A stretch of 64,000 nt of DNA. Origin: Haemaphysalis longicornis. Lineage: Eukaryota; Arthropoda; Arachnida; Ixodida; Ixodidae. Both the position numbers and the translations under genes were made by a program. Below the pieces are notes generated by a model that was not told the DNA's origin, ran no database searches, and was given only the letters and a program-made list of their open reading frames with translations. The stretch covers positions 282,655,717 to 282,719,716 of the forward strand of contig CM023448.1 of assembly GCA_013339765.2 (NCBI GenBank), read 5' to 3'. Shown piece after piece: positions 46,433 to 57,504 of this stretch; the stretch's first letter is position 1; each line of letters starts with the position of its first letter.

Positions 46433-46570
46433 CAATACCTGGCCGGGGACTTGCTTGCGGTCCTCAGCCCACAGAGTCGCACCACTCACTAAAGGACGCG
46501 CACAAGTGTTCACTGAGATATACGGCACTGCACGCTTCGGGAACAGTGGGCGGGCTACAGCGAGATCATA

Positions 46571-47239
46571 AAACTTAAGGCCAAGCAGCGATTAAAGTCA
46601 TCGACGTTTATTTATAGTTTGTTCCTTTTTTTTTTTTTTGGTTATCTGAACCTTGGCCAGACAGCGAATGAAAGCCCCATACTTTCAAAGGATAATGCAC
46701 AGCCCTCCACGGTATGTCGACGGCGCATGTGCTAAGGCAGCAGACGTCTCTCACTCTCGACAAACAATTGACAATTCATTAAGTGCCAGTGCCTTTTAAC
46801 GTGCAGAAAGAAACAAGCAACGCGATGAAAAGGTGAAGGAACGTAGAAATTCTGTTGTCGGTCGTTACAACTAGTAGCGACAAAAGAGAAAAAGGGAAAT
46901 TTTAAGCAGCCTCAGTAGCTTCCCACATTTACGTGATTTTAGTGGCTAGTGTATTGTCTTTTAGCAGTGCAGCGGCGAAGGTCGACAGAACCTTGCGCCA
47001 AACGACAATGCGCCTTCTTCAAATCAGGCTGAAACAAAACAAAAACAAGGGGCAACCTCTGGAGGTTTCTTCTGTCAATCTATTTGCACCAGTGAGCGCG
47101 ATTAAAAACTGGCTGCCCGGGTAGATTAAACTAATTGGCGGCACGCATAGAAAGCCCTCGAGAAACTGCCGCAACGGGTTCCACAGGCAGCAGTACGTAC
47201 GACGTCACAACTAGTGTGACGTCACAGCACTGCCAACGC
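46571..47239. other. No recognisable gene
   Basis: T-run at 46625-46640. The last part (from about 46930) may be a decayed 5' portion of the CR1-like LINE, but no endonuclease block was recognised. Confidence 0.4.
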
Positions 47240-48905
47240 CTATTAGAGCGAAGGAATAATGAAAATAATCGACAACCTTAAGTTATCGAGTGCCCCCGGT
47301 CCGGATAACATACCCGCTTAAATTTTGAAAAGCACAAAACTAATATCTAGTCATATCTTGCAAATCATTTTTAACCAATCTCTGTACATTAATGTCATTC
47401 TGAAAGACAAGAAAATAATCAAGGTCACCCATGTACTCCAATCCGGAAACCGGTCAGACCCCTCAAACTATCGTCCAATTTCTCTAACATGCATCGCCTG
47501 CAGGCTGCTAGAACACACAATCTACTCCCACATCGCAACGCATTTGGAACTAAATTCCTTCTTTTTTTTGTAACCAGCAAGGGTTCGGGCGAGGACTTTC
47601 GCGCGAGACGCAGCTGTACGAATTCATCCCCGATCTCCATCTTAACTTAGACTCCTCCTTTCAAACCTTGACTTTCAAAAGCCTTCGACCGTGTCCCCCA
47701 TCGGCGTCTGATAACTAAACCTTCCTGTGTCAGCACTGACCGTTAATTATATCCTGGATTAAAAATTTCCTCACTGATAGGGTCCAATTTACTATTGTCG
47801 GGAATCATCAATCAACTTATGTCAATGTAACATTTGGTGTTCCGCAAGGTCCCGTACTTGTGCCCCTTTTGCTTCTAATATTTATTAATGACATTCCAGA
47901 CGAAATTTCATCAACCATCCGCCTGTTCGCAGACGACTGCGTACTTTACCGCCGCATTTCAAGTAGCACTGACCAAGATATTCTTCAGAATGACTTATCT
48001 AACATACAAAAATGGTGTTCACGATGGCTCATGAAACTTAACATAAACGAATGTAAGGTCATGCAAGTTTCGCGCAAGTGCAGTAACTTTTCCTTCCAGT
48101 ATTCGGTAAACTCCAAATTCTTAACCCAGCCTGAATCGTACCGATACCTTGGCGTAATCATATCAAGAAACCTAACATGGTCCGATCACATACAACAACT
48201 AACCGCCGCCTCAGCCAAATCACTTAGCTATATCAAACGATCCCCAACCTCCTGTCACCCCCAAATGCGAAAACTGACCTATGAATCTTTCACGCGTACT
48301 AAACTTGAATAAGCGTCCGTTATTTGAAGCCCCCACCAAAATTACTTGGTTAATTCACTTGAATCAATTCAGAATCGTGCCGCTATATTTATTTATTCAC
48401 AGTACAACCCGCGCTCAAGTGTTACCACTATTAAATTATCTCTGAACCTTCCCGCCCTTTAAATCCGCCGTAAAGTTTCTATAGACGCCTTTTACATAAA
48501 CTATTCCATAATTTCCCTCCTCCCTCCTGCCCACTCATCGCGTCGCCTCTTCAACTCGTTAAGTACACAGCGCCTACATGGGTCAACCAACGCTTTTAAC
48601 AAATCTTTTTTGCCTACAGCTATGGAAGATAGGAATAACCTGCCCGAAACCATAGTCAACGAGCGTGACTCCTTAGTATTCAAACGGTTAATCGCAGATA
48701 ATTACAGTTAGTTTCTTACTTTCTTTTTTCAATTGTTACAGTTCCTTCATGTATATATGTATTTGCGTATGTTGCTGCCTTTTCATTATGAACCTGCCTC
48801 ACGTGTGTGCCTGTACCACCGACCATTGTGAAATTTTGTACTTGCCCTACCCTTATGTAATACCCCGCAAGGGGCCCCTAAGGGTACAATAAATGATGAT
48901 GATGA
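47240..48905 (+). pseudogene. CR1/L2-group LINE, RT to 3' end
   Basis: RT blocks in order on plus: LKLSSAPGPDNIPA-stop-IL (47276-47325), KVTHVLQSGNRSDPSNYRPI and SLTCIACRLLEHTIYSHI (to 47540), KAFDRVPHRR (about 47675-47705, shifted), ITDRVQF/VTFGVPQGPVL region, LIFINDIPDEISSTIRLFAD DC (catalytic F-A-D-D at 47926-47937), NIQKWCSRWLMKLNINECK and SYRYLGVIISRNLTWSDHI. The C-terminal part is decayed to about 48710. The 3' UTR ends CAAGGGGCCCCTAAGGGTAC, AATAAATGATGATGATG (to 48905). Stops at 47320 and 48310 plus several frameshifts (47570, 47690, 47740). 5'-truncated: no ORF1 or endonuclease. The best-preserved LINE in the window. Confidence 0.9.
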
Positions 48906-49879
48906 AAAGGCCTGTACACGGAACGATTACTGTCAGGCTAGGCGGTTTAAACTAGCAGCAGCTATGGGGAATGGCGACCAATCGGAGAAGCGGAATATGC
49001 GCCTTAGCGTGAAGTTTGTCACTCTCTGCGCGCAAATGCTCGTCACAAAACGTTGTTGCTTGCCCCCGCCCCGGCCCCTATTCGCCCCGAGCGCGAACAC
49101 AGTTGGCCCCTGGCGGCGGCGGGACGAACCGCTCCTAGTGTGGATGGTGCTCTCGGGTCGCCTTCTTGTTCACGTTGCGCGCGGCGCAAGACGCGTGCTG
49201 CACATGACAAAACAACCAATATGTGTACTTGTTTGACAATAAGCAATGACATAGTTACCTCTGCTTGCGCATTTCCTCTGGAAACGCAATAATCAGCGGC
49301 CGTTGCGGGTTAATGCGTTGGTTTAATTCCACGAAACATCTTCGCCGTGGTCACCGCTTGAGTGTGAAACGTGTTATAAACATTGCTTCCACACATTGCA
49401 ATTTTCGTATTGTTGAGTGCAGCCGTCTGCCGTTTCGGGAACGTCGAAGGGTGCTTTTTGAAAGTGGCGTGGTGATTATTTAAAGGATAAAAGTTTAGTA
49501 CGCGAAACGGGTAAGAAGCGACAAGACCTGTGCATACCCGTGCATTTGTCACACCCTTCTAAAATTACGCTGTTTCCTTATAGAAAGAAGAAACAAACAA
49601 AAACAATTACACTGCACACGACCCGTGCGCTATCGCCCATACATTACCGGGGACGTATTTTACACCCGCAAGCGCCTGTGTGATCGTGTTCTTCCCGTAC
49701 CTTTTCTAAAATAAATACCATTTTTGGACTGTCGTTGTTTATACTGAGTTGCTACTTTTACGTATTATTTAAAATACGTTTCTATGGATGCGCAAGAGTA
49801 TTTTGGGGGGATTTCGCGGTAAAATTAAGCAGTTGTGAGTTTGCGTCTGTCATCTGGCGTTTCGTGTGTCATTTTCATA
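48906..49879. other. No recognisable gene
   Basis: A GC-rich patch at 49060-49200 is open on both strands. Nothing recognised. Ends at the TA target of the mariner-type element. Confidence 0.45.
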
Positions 49880-49881
49880 TA

Positions 49882-50330
49882 CAGGGTGTTTCACCTAACT
49901 TTAGCCAGAGTTTAAAAATATGCCCATGCACTCTAAGACGATGCGACCAAATGCATGTTTCTCACTTTTGTATGTAGTATGTCACGCTAGTTTTTGTATT
50001 TTGCTTAATTACATAATTAGTCAAGATTAATTAGCTAACTTCTGAACCAACGAAGCTAGGAAAAAAATTCCAATTAGAAAGTTGCAGATTGGTTTGCAAA
50101 ACGTCCGAATAGACAGTTCCCGTATTTCTATCTATTAAGTATTAGTGTTTTTCAGCTTACTGGTGATGCCCGCGAAATACAAAAAAAAAACAAAAAAAAA
50201 CCACGTGATATGCCCGCTTGCGCGTCATGATTGCAGTGCTCCCAAGCATTCCGCGTACAAACGATCATAGGTGCGCAGCCGCTTAAAAAAAGCGACAGGG
50301 CAGCGACAGGGCAGCGACATAGGCGTTGGC
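49882..50330 (+). repeat. Left TIR of the mariner-type element
   Basis: Contains CTTTAGCCAGAGTTTAAAAA, GTTGCAGATTGGTTTGCAAA, ACCACGTGATATGCCCGC and AGGTGCGCAGCCGCTTAA. All are found as reverse complements in 52497-52926 with few changes. The inner end carries a duplicated AGCGACAGGGC word absent from the right TIR. Confidence 0.92.
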
Positions 50331-50514
50331 TGTGCCAATTACGTCAGCGATGCGCTCCCCTCGCAACAGTTCGTTATAGCGATAAGCAGACACAGCGGTT
50401 ATCGCTTGTGCTGCTGGAAGCAACAGGTTCGTCATTTCGCGATAGCTGTAAATTGAACATCCCTACATAAAAAAAAAAAAAAATTGGCCGCCATCCCTCC
50501 CTGCGAACGTGAAT

Positions 50515-51208
50515 GTACAGCGAAGCTGTATCAAACACCGCACGGGCTGATGGGATGTATTTATTACTTTAGAGTAATGGTAGTGATAATCACATTGTCG
50601 GGTCTATGCATGACCGCCGCTTTGTTGGTTTGGCATGTCGCACTGATCCGAGCCAACAAAAATGCAGCGGCGGTTTTCCCTTTCCCGCGCGCTAGCCTCT
50701 GCGTGTGCTCCCGTCTCAGGGGTTGATGATGATGATGGTGGTGGTGATTGTGGCGGTGGTGATGATGATGTTTATGCAGTTGTACTCCTTACTCATGACT
50801 CGGCTATGACTCGGCCCACACCAGTTTTCCCATCGCCAAGCAAAGAGGACATTAACCCGGAACTTAGTTTTCTACTACCCTAGTTGCTTGCTACTTCTGT
50901 AATTAGAACGCTGGGATTACTATGTACGCCTCAGTACATGTCTCTAACACACGTACGTCGAAGACCACAACTCGTTCACTGGGGCCAACTACAGTGTTGG
51001 AATGGGGCAATCGTATTGACGTCGGCTACATAATGCAAGACTACATAACCCGAGGGACCCGGGTTCGTTTCCGAACACGGGAAGCGTTTTTTCTTCACTT
51101 CACGCACTCGTATCATCATCGCCAGTGAAAGTTCGCTTTCCTGCAGTGCGTTTTGTGTTTACGCCACTAAATTTTCCGACCAACGAGAGGTATACAGCTT
51201 CGCTGTAA
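50515..51208. mobile_element. Nested insert bounded by TACAGCGAAGCTGTAT
   Basis: Inserted between the left TIR and the transposase 3' end. It starts near TACAGCGAAGCTGTAT (about 50517-50532) and ends with the reverse complement, ATACAGCTTCGCTGTA (about 51191-51206). Inside: a GATGATGGTGGTG microsatellite (50727-50775) and a B-box-like GGTTCGTTTCC (51062-51072) within GAGGGACCCGGGTTC, shared with the SINE-like core at 28.9 kb. The same GCGAAGCTGTATA word occurs at 62841. Probably a composite SINE/MITE. Confidence 0.55.
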
Positions 51209-51298
51209 AACTCAGTTTTCAGAAGGCTAAATATGGTGGAATAACAGCACTCCAAAAGGCCAAACGCAGTCTTTCACTGAATTTACGTTTATTTTGCA

Positions 51299-52363
51299 TG
51301 CTCGTTCACAGCAAGTGCTCGAAGAGATCACCTTCTGCAGCGATACAACACTGGGATCTTCTGAGAAGGCTTGCTGTCGCTGCCTTGAGCACCATCGGTG
51401 AAATGCTGCGGCAGACTTCGGCTATCTTCTCTTGTAAGGCTTCTGGAGTCGTCGTTTCCGTCGTGTACACGCGATCCTTAATATAGCCCCACAAGAAAAA
51501 GTCAAGAGGGCTGAGGTCGGGTGACCTTGCCGGCCACAGAACAGGCCCGTTTCTCCCTATCCAGTGCCCTGGGAAAGCCACATCAAGCCATGCTCACGCT
51601 TGACTGCTGCTGTGGGGTGGGGCCCCATCGTGCTGATACCACGTTGCGTCTAGCCGGGCTAGTGGCATGTTGCAACAGAAGTCTTCAACCGGCCCTTTTA
51701 GGGATTTCGCTTACATACCTCTTGCCGGTCAGAGTGTTGTTAAAAAACACTGGGCCAATGATGGTGCTGCCGTATATCCCGCACCAAACGTTAATTGACC
51801 ACTGATATTGGTGGCGGGATCTTCCTAGCCAGTGGGGATTTTGCTCACTCCAATAGTGTGCGTTGTGAATATTCACTTGGCAATTTCGGGAAAAGTTCGC
51901 CTCGTCAGTCCAGAGTACCTTCGTGAGAAAGTCAGCATCCTGTTCCTCCTGAATCAAAATCCAGTAAGCAAAGTCGAGTCTATTTTGGAGGTCCCTTGGC
52001 TCCAGGCATTGGTGCAACTGCACATGATAGGGGTGCAGTCCAGCTGTTTTCAAAATCCTCCAGGCAGTTGAGCTGCACACACCCAGCTCTGCGCTCCCGC
52101 TACGCGTGCTAGCGTGTGGATTCGCCGCCATAAAAGACAAAACATTGGAGCGAACCTCATCATTTATGACTGAAGCTCTCTGCCTCTTTCTTGTGAAGCT
52201 GCCGGTTTGCTTCAGCGTCTCGTAGGCTGTTGACTATTGTCATCGGGCTCGGTCGCGTACCCGGGTGCCAGCTTCGAAATATTCTTGCAGCCTGCCGACT
52301 CTGTCCGCCTGCAGCTCCTAGGGCAAGGATCATGTCTGCTTTTTGCTCATTGGAAAAAGGCAT
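51299..52363 (-). pseudogene. DD41D-type transposase (frameshifted)
   Basis: Starts at ATG 52363 with MPFSNEQKADMILALGAAGG, a helix-turn-helix type N-terminus known from arthropod repeat proteins (DUF4817-like). Then comes RIFRSWHPGTRPSPMTIVNS, and after a frameshift near 52150 NPHASTRSGSAELGVCSSTA and WRILKTAGLHPYHVQLHQCL. Catalytic Asp 1 is in VLWTDEANFSRN, followed by INVWCGIYGSTIIGPVFFNN. After a second shift near 51690, Asp 2 is in WYQHDGAPPH, and Asp 3 is in WPARSPDLSPLDFFLWGYIK. I count 41 residues between Asp 2 and the last Asp (one position is a stop), hence DD41D. Ends about 51306. Inactive, but all three catalytic Asp codons survive. Confidence 0.85.
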
Positions 52364-52496
52364 GACGAAATTGCTCGCGCTTTCACAGCCGATGCACGAT
52401 AGTCTGTTTATCGCTGTCTTGAACTGCCACCACCACCGTCCGTCCGTCACTTTACGCAGCGCAAGAGATAATGGTTGCTAGCTTAAATCGAACACC

Positions 52497-52926
52497 CATA
52501 GCTTGCGTCGCCGCCCTGTCGCAATTTAAGCGGCTGCGCACCTATGATCGTTTGTACGCGGAACGCTTGGGAGCACTGCAATCCTGACGCGCAAGCGGGA
52601 ATGTCACGTGGTTTTTTTTTTTTTTTGTATTTCGCGGGCATCACCAGTAAGCTGAAAAACACTAATACTTAATAGATAGAAATACGGGAACTGTCTATCC
52701 GGACGTTTTGCAAACCAATCTGCAACTTTCTAATTGGAATTTTTTTTCCTAGCTTCGTTGGTTCAGAAGTTAGCTAATTAATCTTGGCTAATTATCTAAT
52801 TAAGCAAAATACAAAAAATAGCGCGACATACTACATACAAAAGTGAGAAACATGCATTTGGTCGCGTCGTCTTAGAGTGCATGGGCATATTTTTAAACTC
52901 TGGCTAAAGTTAGGTGAAACACCCTG
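52497..52926 (-). repeat. Right TIR of the mariner-type element
   Basis: Reverse complement of the left TIR, ending CACCCTG next to TA. Contains AACTTCTGAACC as rc and a T-run (52612-52626) where the left TIR has A-runs. Lies upstream of the transposase start, so promoter sequence is probably within this TIR. Confidence 0.92.
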
Positions 52927-52928
52927 TA

Positions 52929-53731
52929 TAACATTTTCAAATCTCGACATGAATCACCTTGTCCAGAAATGTGCCTCACTCAGCATAACCAAATGGCTAA
53001 TATGGTCACGTTTTAACCTCTTAAGCTGGACATAAGTTTGAAGCAAGAGGAAAAATCGCGTAATATAATGCACGCTGTTGCCCACATGTGTGAGGGGTGT
53101 GCGCCATGGCTAGCTGGTTCTTTTTTTTTCTCCCCACAATGCTTGCTTTCAATACGATTTTGAAAAAGGCGAGCCACAATTCCTGGACAATCTCGCACTA
53201 AAGGGCGGTTAATCAGTTTTGAAAATACGTGTTGAAGTACTGCTTTTTCGCCGCTACGGAACACGACGCCTAGCGTACTTTTGATTGTAAGTAATACTGA
53301 TAACCAACGTTTAGCTTTTCGCGTTACATGCGCTCTCTTCACGCTGCTCTTGCAAAGTTGGCAGACCCCCCCTCCCCCCCCCCCCTTCTCCCGAAAAAAA
53401 AAAAGAAACGAAATGCACAGAAAGCTTTTATCCTTGCAGTTTTTTTTAACCAATCCTCAAGAATTGAATGACAAGACAAAGGCGATGTTCAGTTTACAAA
53501 ACAAAGTAGTTACCGGGAACAGGTGCGCTGATTCGCAACGAGAAATAAAAAAGGAAACGTTTTACTACATCTGCAACAGCGCAACTTTATTTGCCATCTT
53601 TAGGGTTCGTAAGCGACCTTACACGCAAGAATGCAAACACATCTCGCTGTTGCAGGCACCTGTTAGATTTTAAAAAGAACGCAAATGGTCAACCGAGCAG
53701 CCATAACAGAAAATTTGTGCTCACTGTGAGG
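52929..53731. other. No recognisable gene
   Basis: C-rich run at about 53367-53385 followed by an A-run. Overlapping ORFs of 130-146 codons with no motif. Confidence 0.45.
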
Positions 53732-53744
53732 TCCCAGAAGCTTG

Positions 53745-53983
53745 ATTGACTGATTGTGGGGTTTAACGCGCCGACGCAACGCAGGCGATGAGGCGCGCCG
53801 TAGTGGAGGGCTCCGGATTAATTTTGACCACCTGGGGATCTTTATCGTGCGCCGAAATCTCGTACACACGGGCGTTTTTGCTTTTCGCCTCCATCAGAAA
53901 AGCGGCCGCCGCGGCCGGGAATCGAACCCGCGACCTCGTGCTCAGCAGCGCAACGCCTTAGCCACTGAGCCACCGCGGCGGGT
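53745..53983 (-). mobile_element. Ruka-like tRNA-derived SINE
   Basis: Minus-oriented, with A-box TGGCTCAGTGG and B-box-like GGTTCGATTCCC (read on minus), then the Ruka body through CTGATGGAGGCGAAAAGC, GATCCCCAGGTGG and a 3' end TTAAACCCCACAATCAGTCA. An exact 13-bp target duplication TCCCAGAAGCTTG flanks it (53732-53744; 53984-53996). Very similar to the copy at 21.4 kb. Confidence 0.9.
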
Positions 53984-53996
53984 TCCCAGAAGCTTG

Positions 53997-55729
53997 GTTT
54001 GCACACTGTAAACCTGCTTGTCACTTTGCGAAAACCTAGCTAAACATGAGATGTTGCTTGTAGTGCGTGCGTCGACAATTCAATTCGCAAGTTCACTTGC
54101 GACGAAAACCGTAAATAAGTGATCCGACACCGTTATTCATCAAACCTTCCTTCAGAGTCGCTAAAATTTCATTTAAAAGACCCGTTAGAGCGGTTAGTAC
54201 ATTTATATCTCTGCTGTGATCAAAATTCAGTAATTTTATGTTGCCTTTCAAACACACAAAAATATCGTAAGCTCTTAGAAAGAATGTCGGGGCAGGTAGG
54301 TGGTTTTACCATTTCAGGGCATCCCGCAAATGCAAGAATGCGTCATGCTACCAGTGATAGCGATTGAGATTGCCGTTGTAAACTGAATTTCAGAGATCGA
54401 GGCTTCATGATTTGTTTCTGCTTATGCTTTTATTGAAGGCTCAAAGCCATAGTCTGGAAAGATCGAGCTTGCTACGAGCCACGGCGTACAAGTTCAGTGT
54501 CACTATTACGGTCATTCAGCGATTCCCGATGGGTCGTCGCTTTTCTGGCGTAGTAATGAAAACTGACTGCCGCTTCCATGCTATACATTGAACGTTGAGG
54601 AACCGAACTACAGCATACCACTCTTGTTTGCGCTTTTCGTGCGCACATACGGGGGGAAAAAGGCACGAAGCGCGCCCACAGTGTGCATTCCGCTCACCGG
54701 AGCATCTACACTAGCAGCGCGACGCTGCCGCCACCTACATGTCGATCTCGCGGCGAATTATGTCATGCCTGAAATGTAACAGCGTCCGCTATTGGCGCTG
54801 AGATGTTTGAGTGGCACCCCCTGGCTCTGACGTCGGCTTAGGGACTCACGCTGCTGCCGTCTGCTACACCCCGCTTGTAAGGGGCAGCAGTGCCTGTGCT
54901 AGGTATCGCCCGCTTTGATGCTTTAGTGCATTAAAAAGCGTATTTCTAGTAATTCAGTTATTTTTGCCCGCTTCTGACACATCTGAATATGTTCAAGCTG
55001 TTCCCACAAGTTTGCAACACTCCAGGAGAGAGAGAACAACTTTCTTCAGAGCATCGGTCAGAACATCTTGCGTAACTCGTCCTTTCAAGCTTATTCGCGA
55101 GGTTCAGCGCTCAAAGGTCCTCGAAAGGTATTCGAAATGCGTAGGCTTCCCTACAGAATTTCTGAGATGCTGTTATGAAGACTCAACAGTCTAATGCTAC
55201 GTACCAATCAGCGAGCCCCTACACGCGCATCGTAGAGCAGGAAATAAGGCGGCTGTCTTCTATTTCTTTCGTTGTTGTTGACTTGTTTCAGACGAACGTG
55301 TTTTTTTTTTTTCTGTACTCAACCCCTTAATTTTTCTGCACCGTCCCAAAAGTCTTATTAGTAGGTTTGGGTATGTTTGGGAGGCTCACAATGATCGGGT
55401 GGGTATTTTATTCAGTCTGTAATGGCTTTCTTTACGGCTCGGTGCAAGAAGGTGCATATCCGCACGCGTGAGTTGTTTATTCACATGCAAATACAATGAG
55501 AAAGTTTGTGCTACGCAACCACGATTGCGCCCAGCTGCAGAGTACTCGAAGGCGGCTTCTGTGACCCGAATTTCTATCGTAAACATCGTTATCATAACGA
55601 ACTGACTCTCAACTCGAACAATTCTGACATGATTTCGATGTTGAAGCCTTGATATACTCGCTAACGAACGCAATAAATATAATACGTGCATACATTGCAA
55701 GAATCGAAAACGATAAATATTTTCAAGCA
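53997..55729. other. No recognisable gene
   Basis: Unique sequence with short ORFs only (up to 104 residues). T-run at about 55302-55313. Confidence 0.45.
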
Positions 55730-55934
55730 GCTCTTTGTTGTTTTATAACCCTTCCAGGCGTAATTAAAGAACGAATCCTGGTCTACTCGGGATGGTGTTC
55801 TATGAGTTGAAGAAAATTACTTTTACTCTCTTGTCCTGGTATGAGGATCCGGCCCACTAATTAGCTCGATTTAACTGCTAAATAAAGTTTCCTCCTCCTC
55901 CTCCTCCTCCTCCCTCCTCCTCCTCCTCCTCCTC
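55730..55934 (+). pseudogene. LINE-type 3' end with (CCT)n tail
   Basis: GCTCGATTTAACTGCTAAAT, AAAGTTTCCTCCTCC..., giving AATAAAG followed by 45 bp of CCT repeats (55890-55934). The AATAAAG-pyrimidine end is the same layout as at 19.5 and 35.8 kb. The body upstream is too decayed to identify. Confidence 0.4.
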
Positions 55935-57504
55935 GGCTTGAGTGCAGTTCTCCTATAAAGCATATCTGAATATTGGGAAGATATGGCTGTGGGAAATGTA
56001 CCGAAATATCCCTCCAGGTCTGAACAAGCATAATGTTACTGTATCTTTACCGTAGACGTGACTCGTTTTGCTCACTAAACCACCATGCTGGTTAGAAGCC
56101 TGGTATAAAACCAGCACGCGCCTGTACACACTTAGTTATTCAGAACTCACCCAACACTTTTTGCGCGCCATAGTGCATGTCGGCATACTTTCATGCCATG
56201 ACAACGTAAAGTGATGTGATACAACACTTTCGAGCGTTCGGCAAGGTTGCAAAAACTGTTTTACCTTACATACGATTACCGGGGATCGTAATGCCCTCTG
56301 CTAAAGCCGACAGCCCAGAAGGCATGGAATTTGTTTTGGTCTTGTATTTTTGCTGTTGTCGGACGCTAGCAGCTGGCTGTTCCCTTTGTTCGAAAGATTG
56401 CTTGATACAGAAGCTGACGCCTAGCTCCGACTCTTCGCGCTCCGCACAGCACCAGCTTCGCAAGGAATGGGGCGACGCCGGAATGTTTCTTCCGTATCGG
56501 TATCCCAAACTCAACTTTAACTCGCGCCTTGAGCGAGTGTATGCGATGTTGAGTCTATTATTATTATTATAGAAAGTTACGCACACGCAAAATCTAGTGC
56601 GGACAAGTATCAGACGTCAACCTAGCGCAAAGATACAGCAGGGAGAGCGAGCCCGAGTGAAGCAAACGACAAATGCGAGAATCCTTCAGCCGACGTCACG
56701 GAGACGCGCTTCACACCGCCGCCCGTGGTCGCGCTCACCGCCAAGACTTGCGAAAGATGGCTGTGGCATCACATCAGCAGTTTATGACAGGCGAGGCAGC
56801 GCCCTATTGAGAAATCACCCGCCACCGTTTCAGACATTTTAGGCATTTAACCTGCATGATAAAGGGCCTAGAGCTTGCATTCATTGCAACGAATTTACTG
56901 CTGGAACTTGCTAATGTAGTGCGAAGTCACCGACTTGCAGACACCGTTATTAGCGCTCCGGCCGGTTTCGCTGCCTCAGTCGGTACGGCGGGCGCGGAAA
57001 ATGCGCAGGGGGTTTGCCTTTTTTCGAGCCCTGCAGCCGACGTTTACGACATTTCAATGAAACAGGAGGTGAGTCCGCGCCAAGATCGCCAGAGCGCATC
57101 AGCCGCCACCAGTCGCGTCGGGGTACCGAAGGTCAAATTTTTACCAACGTAGCGTAAAGCACCCGCGCGCGCTACGTCGGACTAGTAAACGCTTCTTCGT
57201 CCCTCAGGCCACGTCATTTCACAACCTTATCTAAAGGGAAGCAGCAGCGGGGATAATTTAGGGAGTTGCATCAGTGAGCGCCTTCAAACTTTTTTTTAAC
57301 CAAACGTCATTTCGTGCAGAAACTTTTCATTCACTCATGTTTAATCACGGCCATAGAGGTAATTTTCTCTCTATGGCGGCCATGGATCCACTGGAGAAAG
57401 TAGTTTTTAAGTTATTTGATTATAAGAAGGCAGACCGCAAAGTGCGACCTTCGATTAAAAGTGTAGCGCGCATGAATAGTAGCTTGTTAAAAAAAAAGGA
57501 GGAT
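55935..57504. other. No recognisable gene
   Basis: ATTATTATTAT run at about 56559-56570. A GC-rich open patch at 56597-57150 on plus (81- and 98-codon frames) has no motif. The 82-codon frame at 57274-57522 runs into the LINE. Confidence 0.4.

Larger units (their letters stand above)
49882..52926 (-). mobile_element. Tc1/mariner-superfamily element, DD41D-type, long TIRs
   Basis: Termini TA|CAGGGTGTTTCACC (49880) and GGTGAAACACCCTG|TA (52928): a TA duplication on both sides and a 3,045-bp element. The inverted repeats are unusually long (about 430-450 bp, see the TIR entries). The minus strand holds a broken transposase (51299-52363). Between it and the left TIR lies a nested insert (50515-51208). 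This is the one element in the window that is complete end to end, although the transposase has at least two frameshifts and a stop. Confidence 0.9.

Noticed and set aside
49880..52928. Currently active autonomous transposon
   Set aside because: The transposase has at least two frameshifts and a stop, and the element carries a nested insertion.
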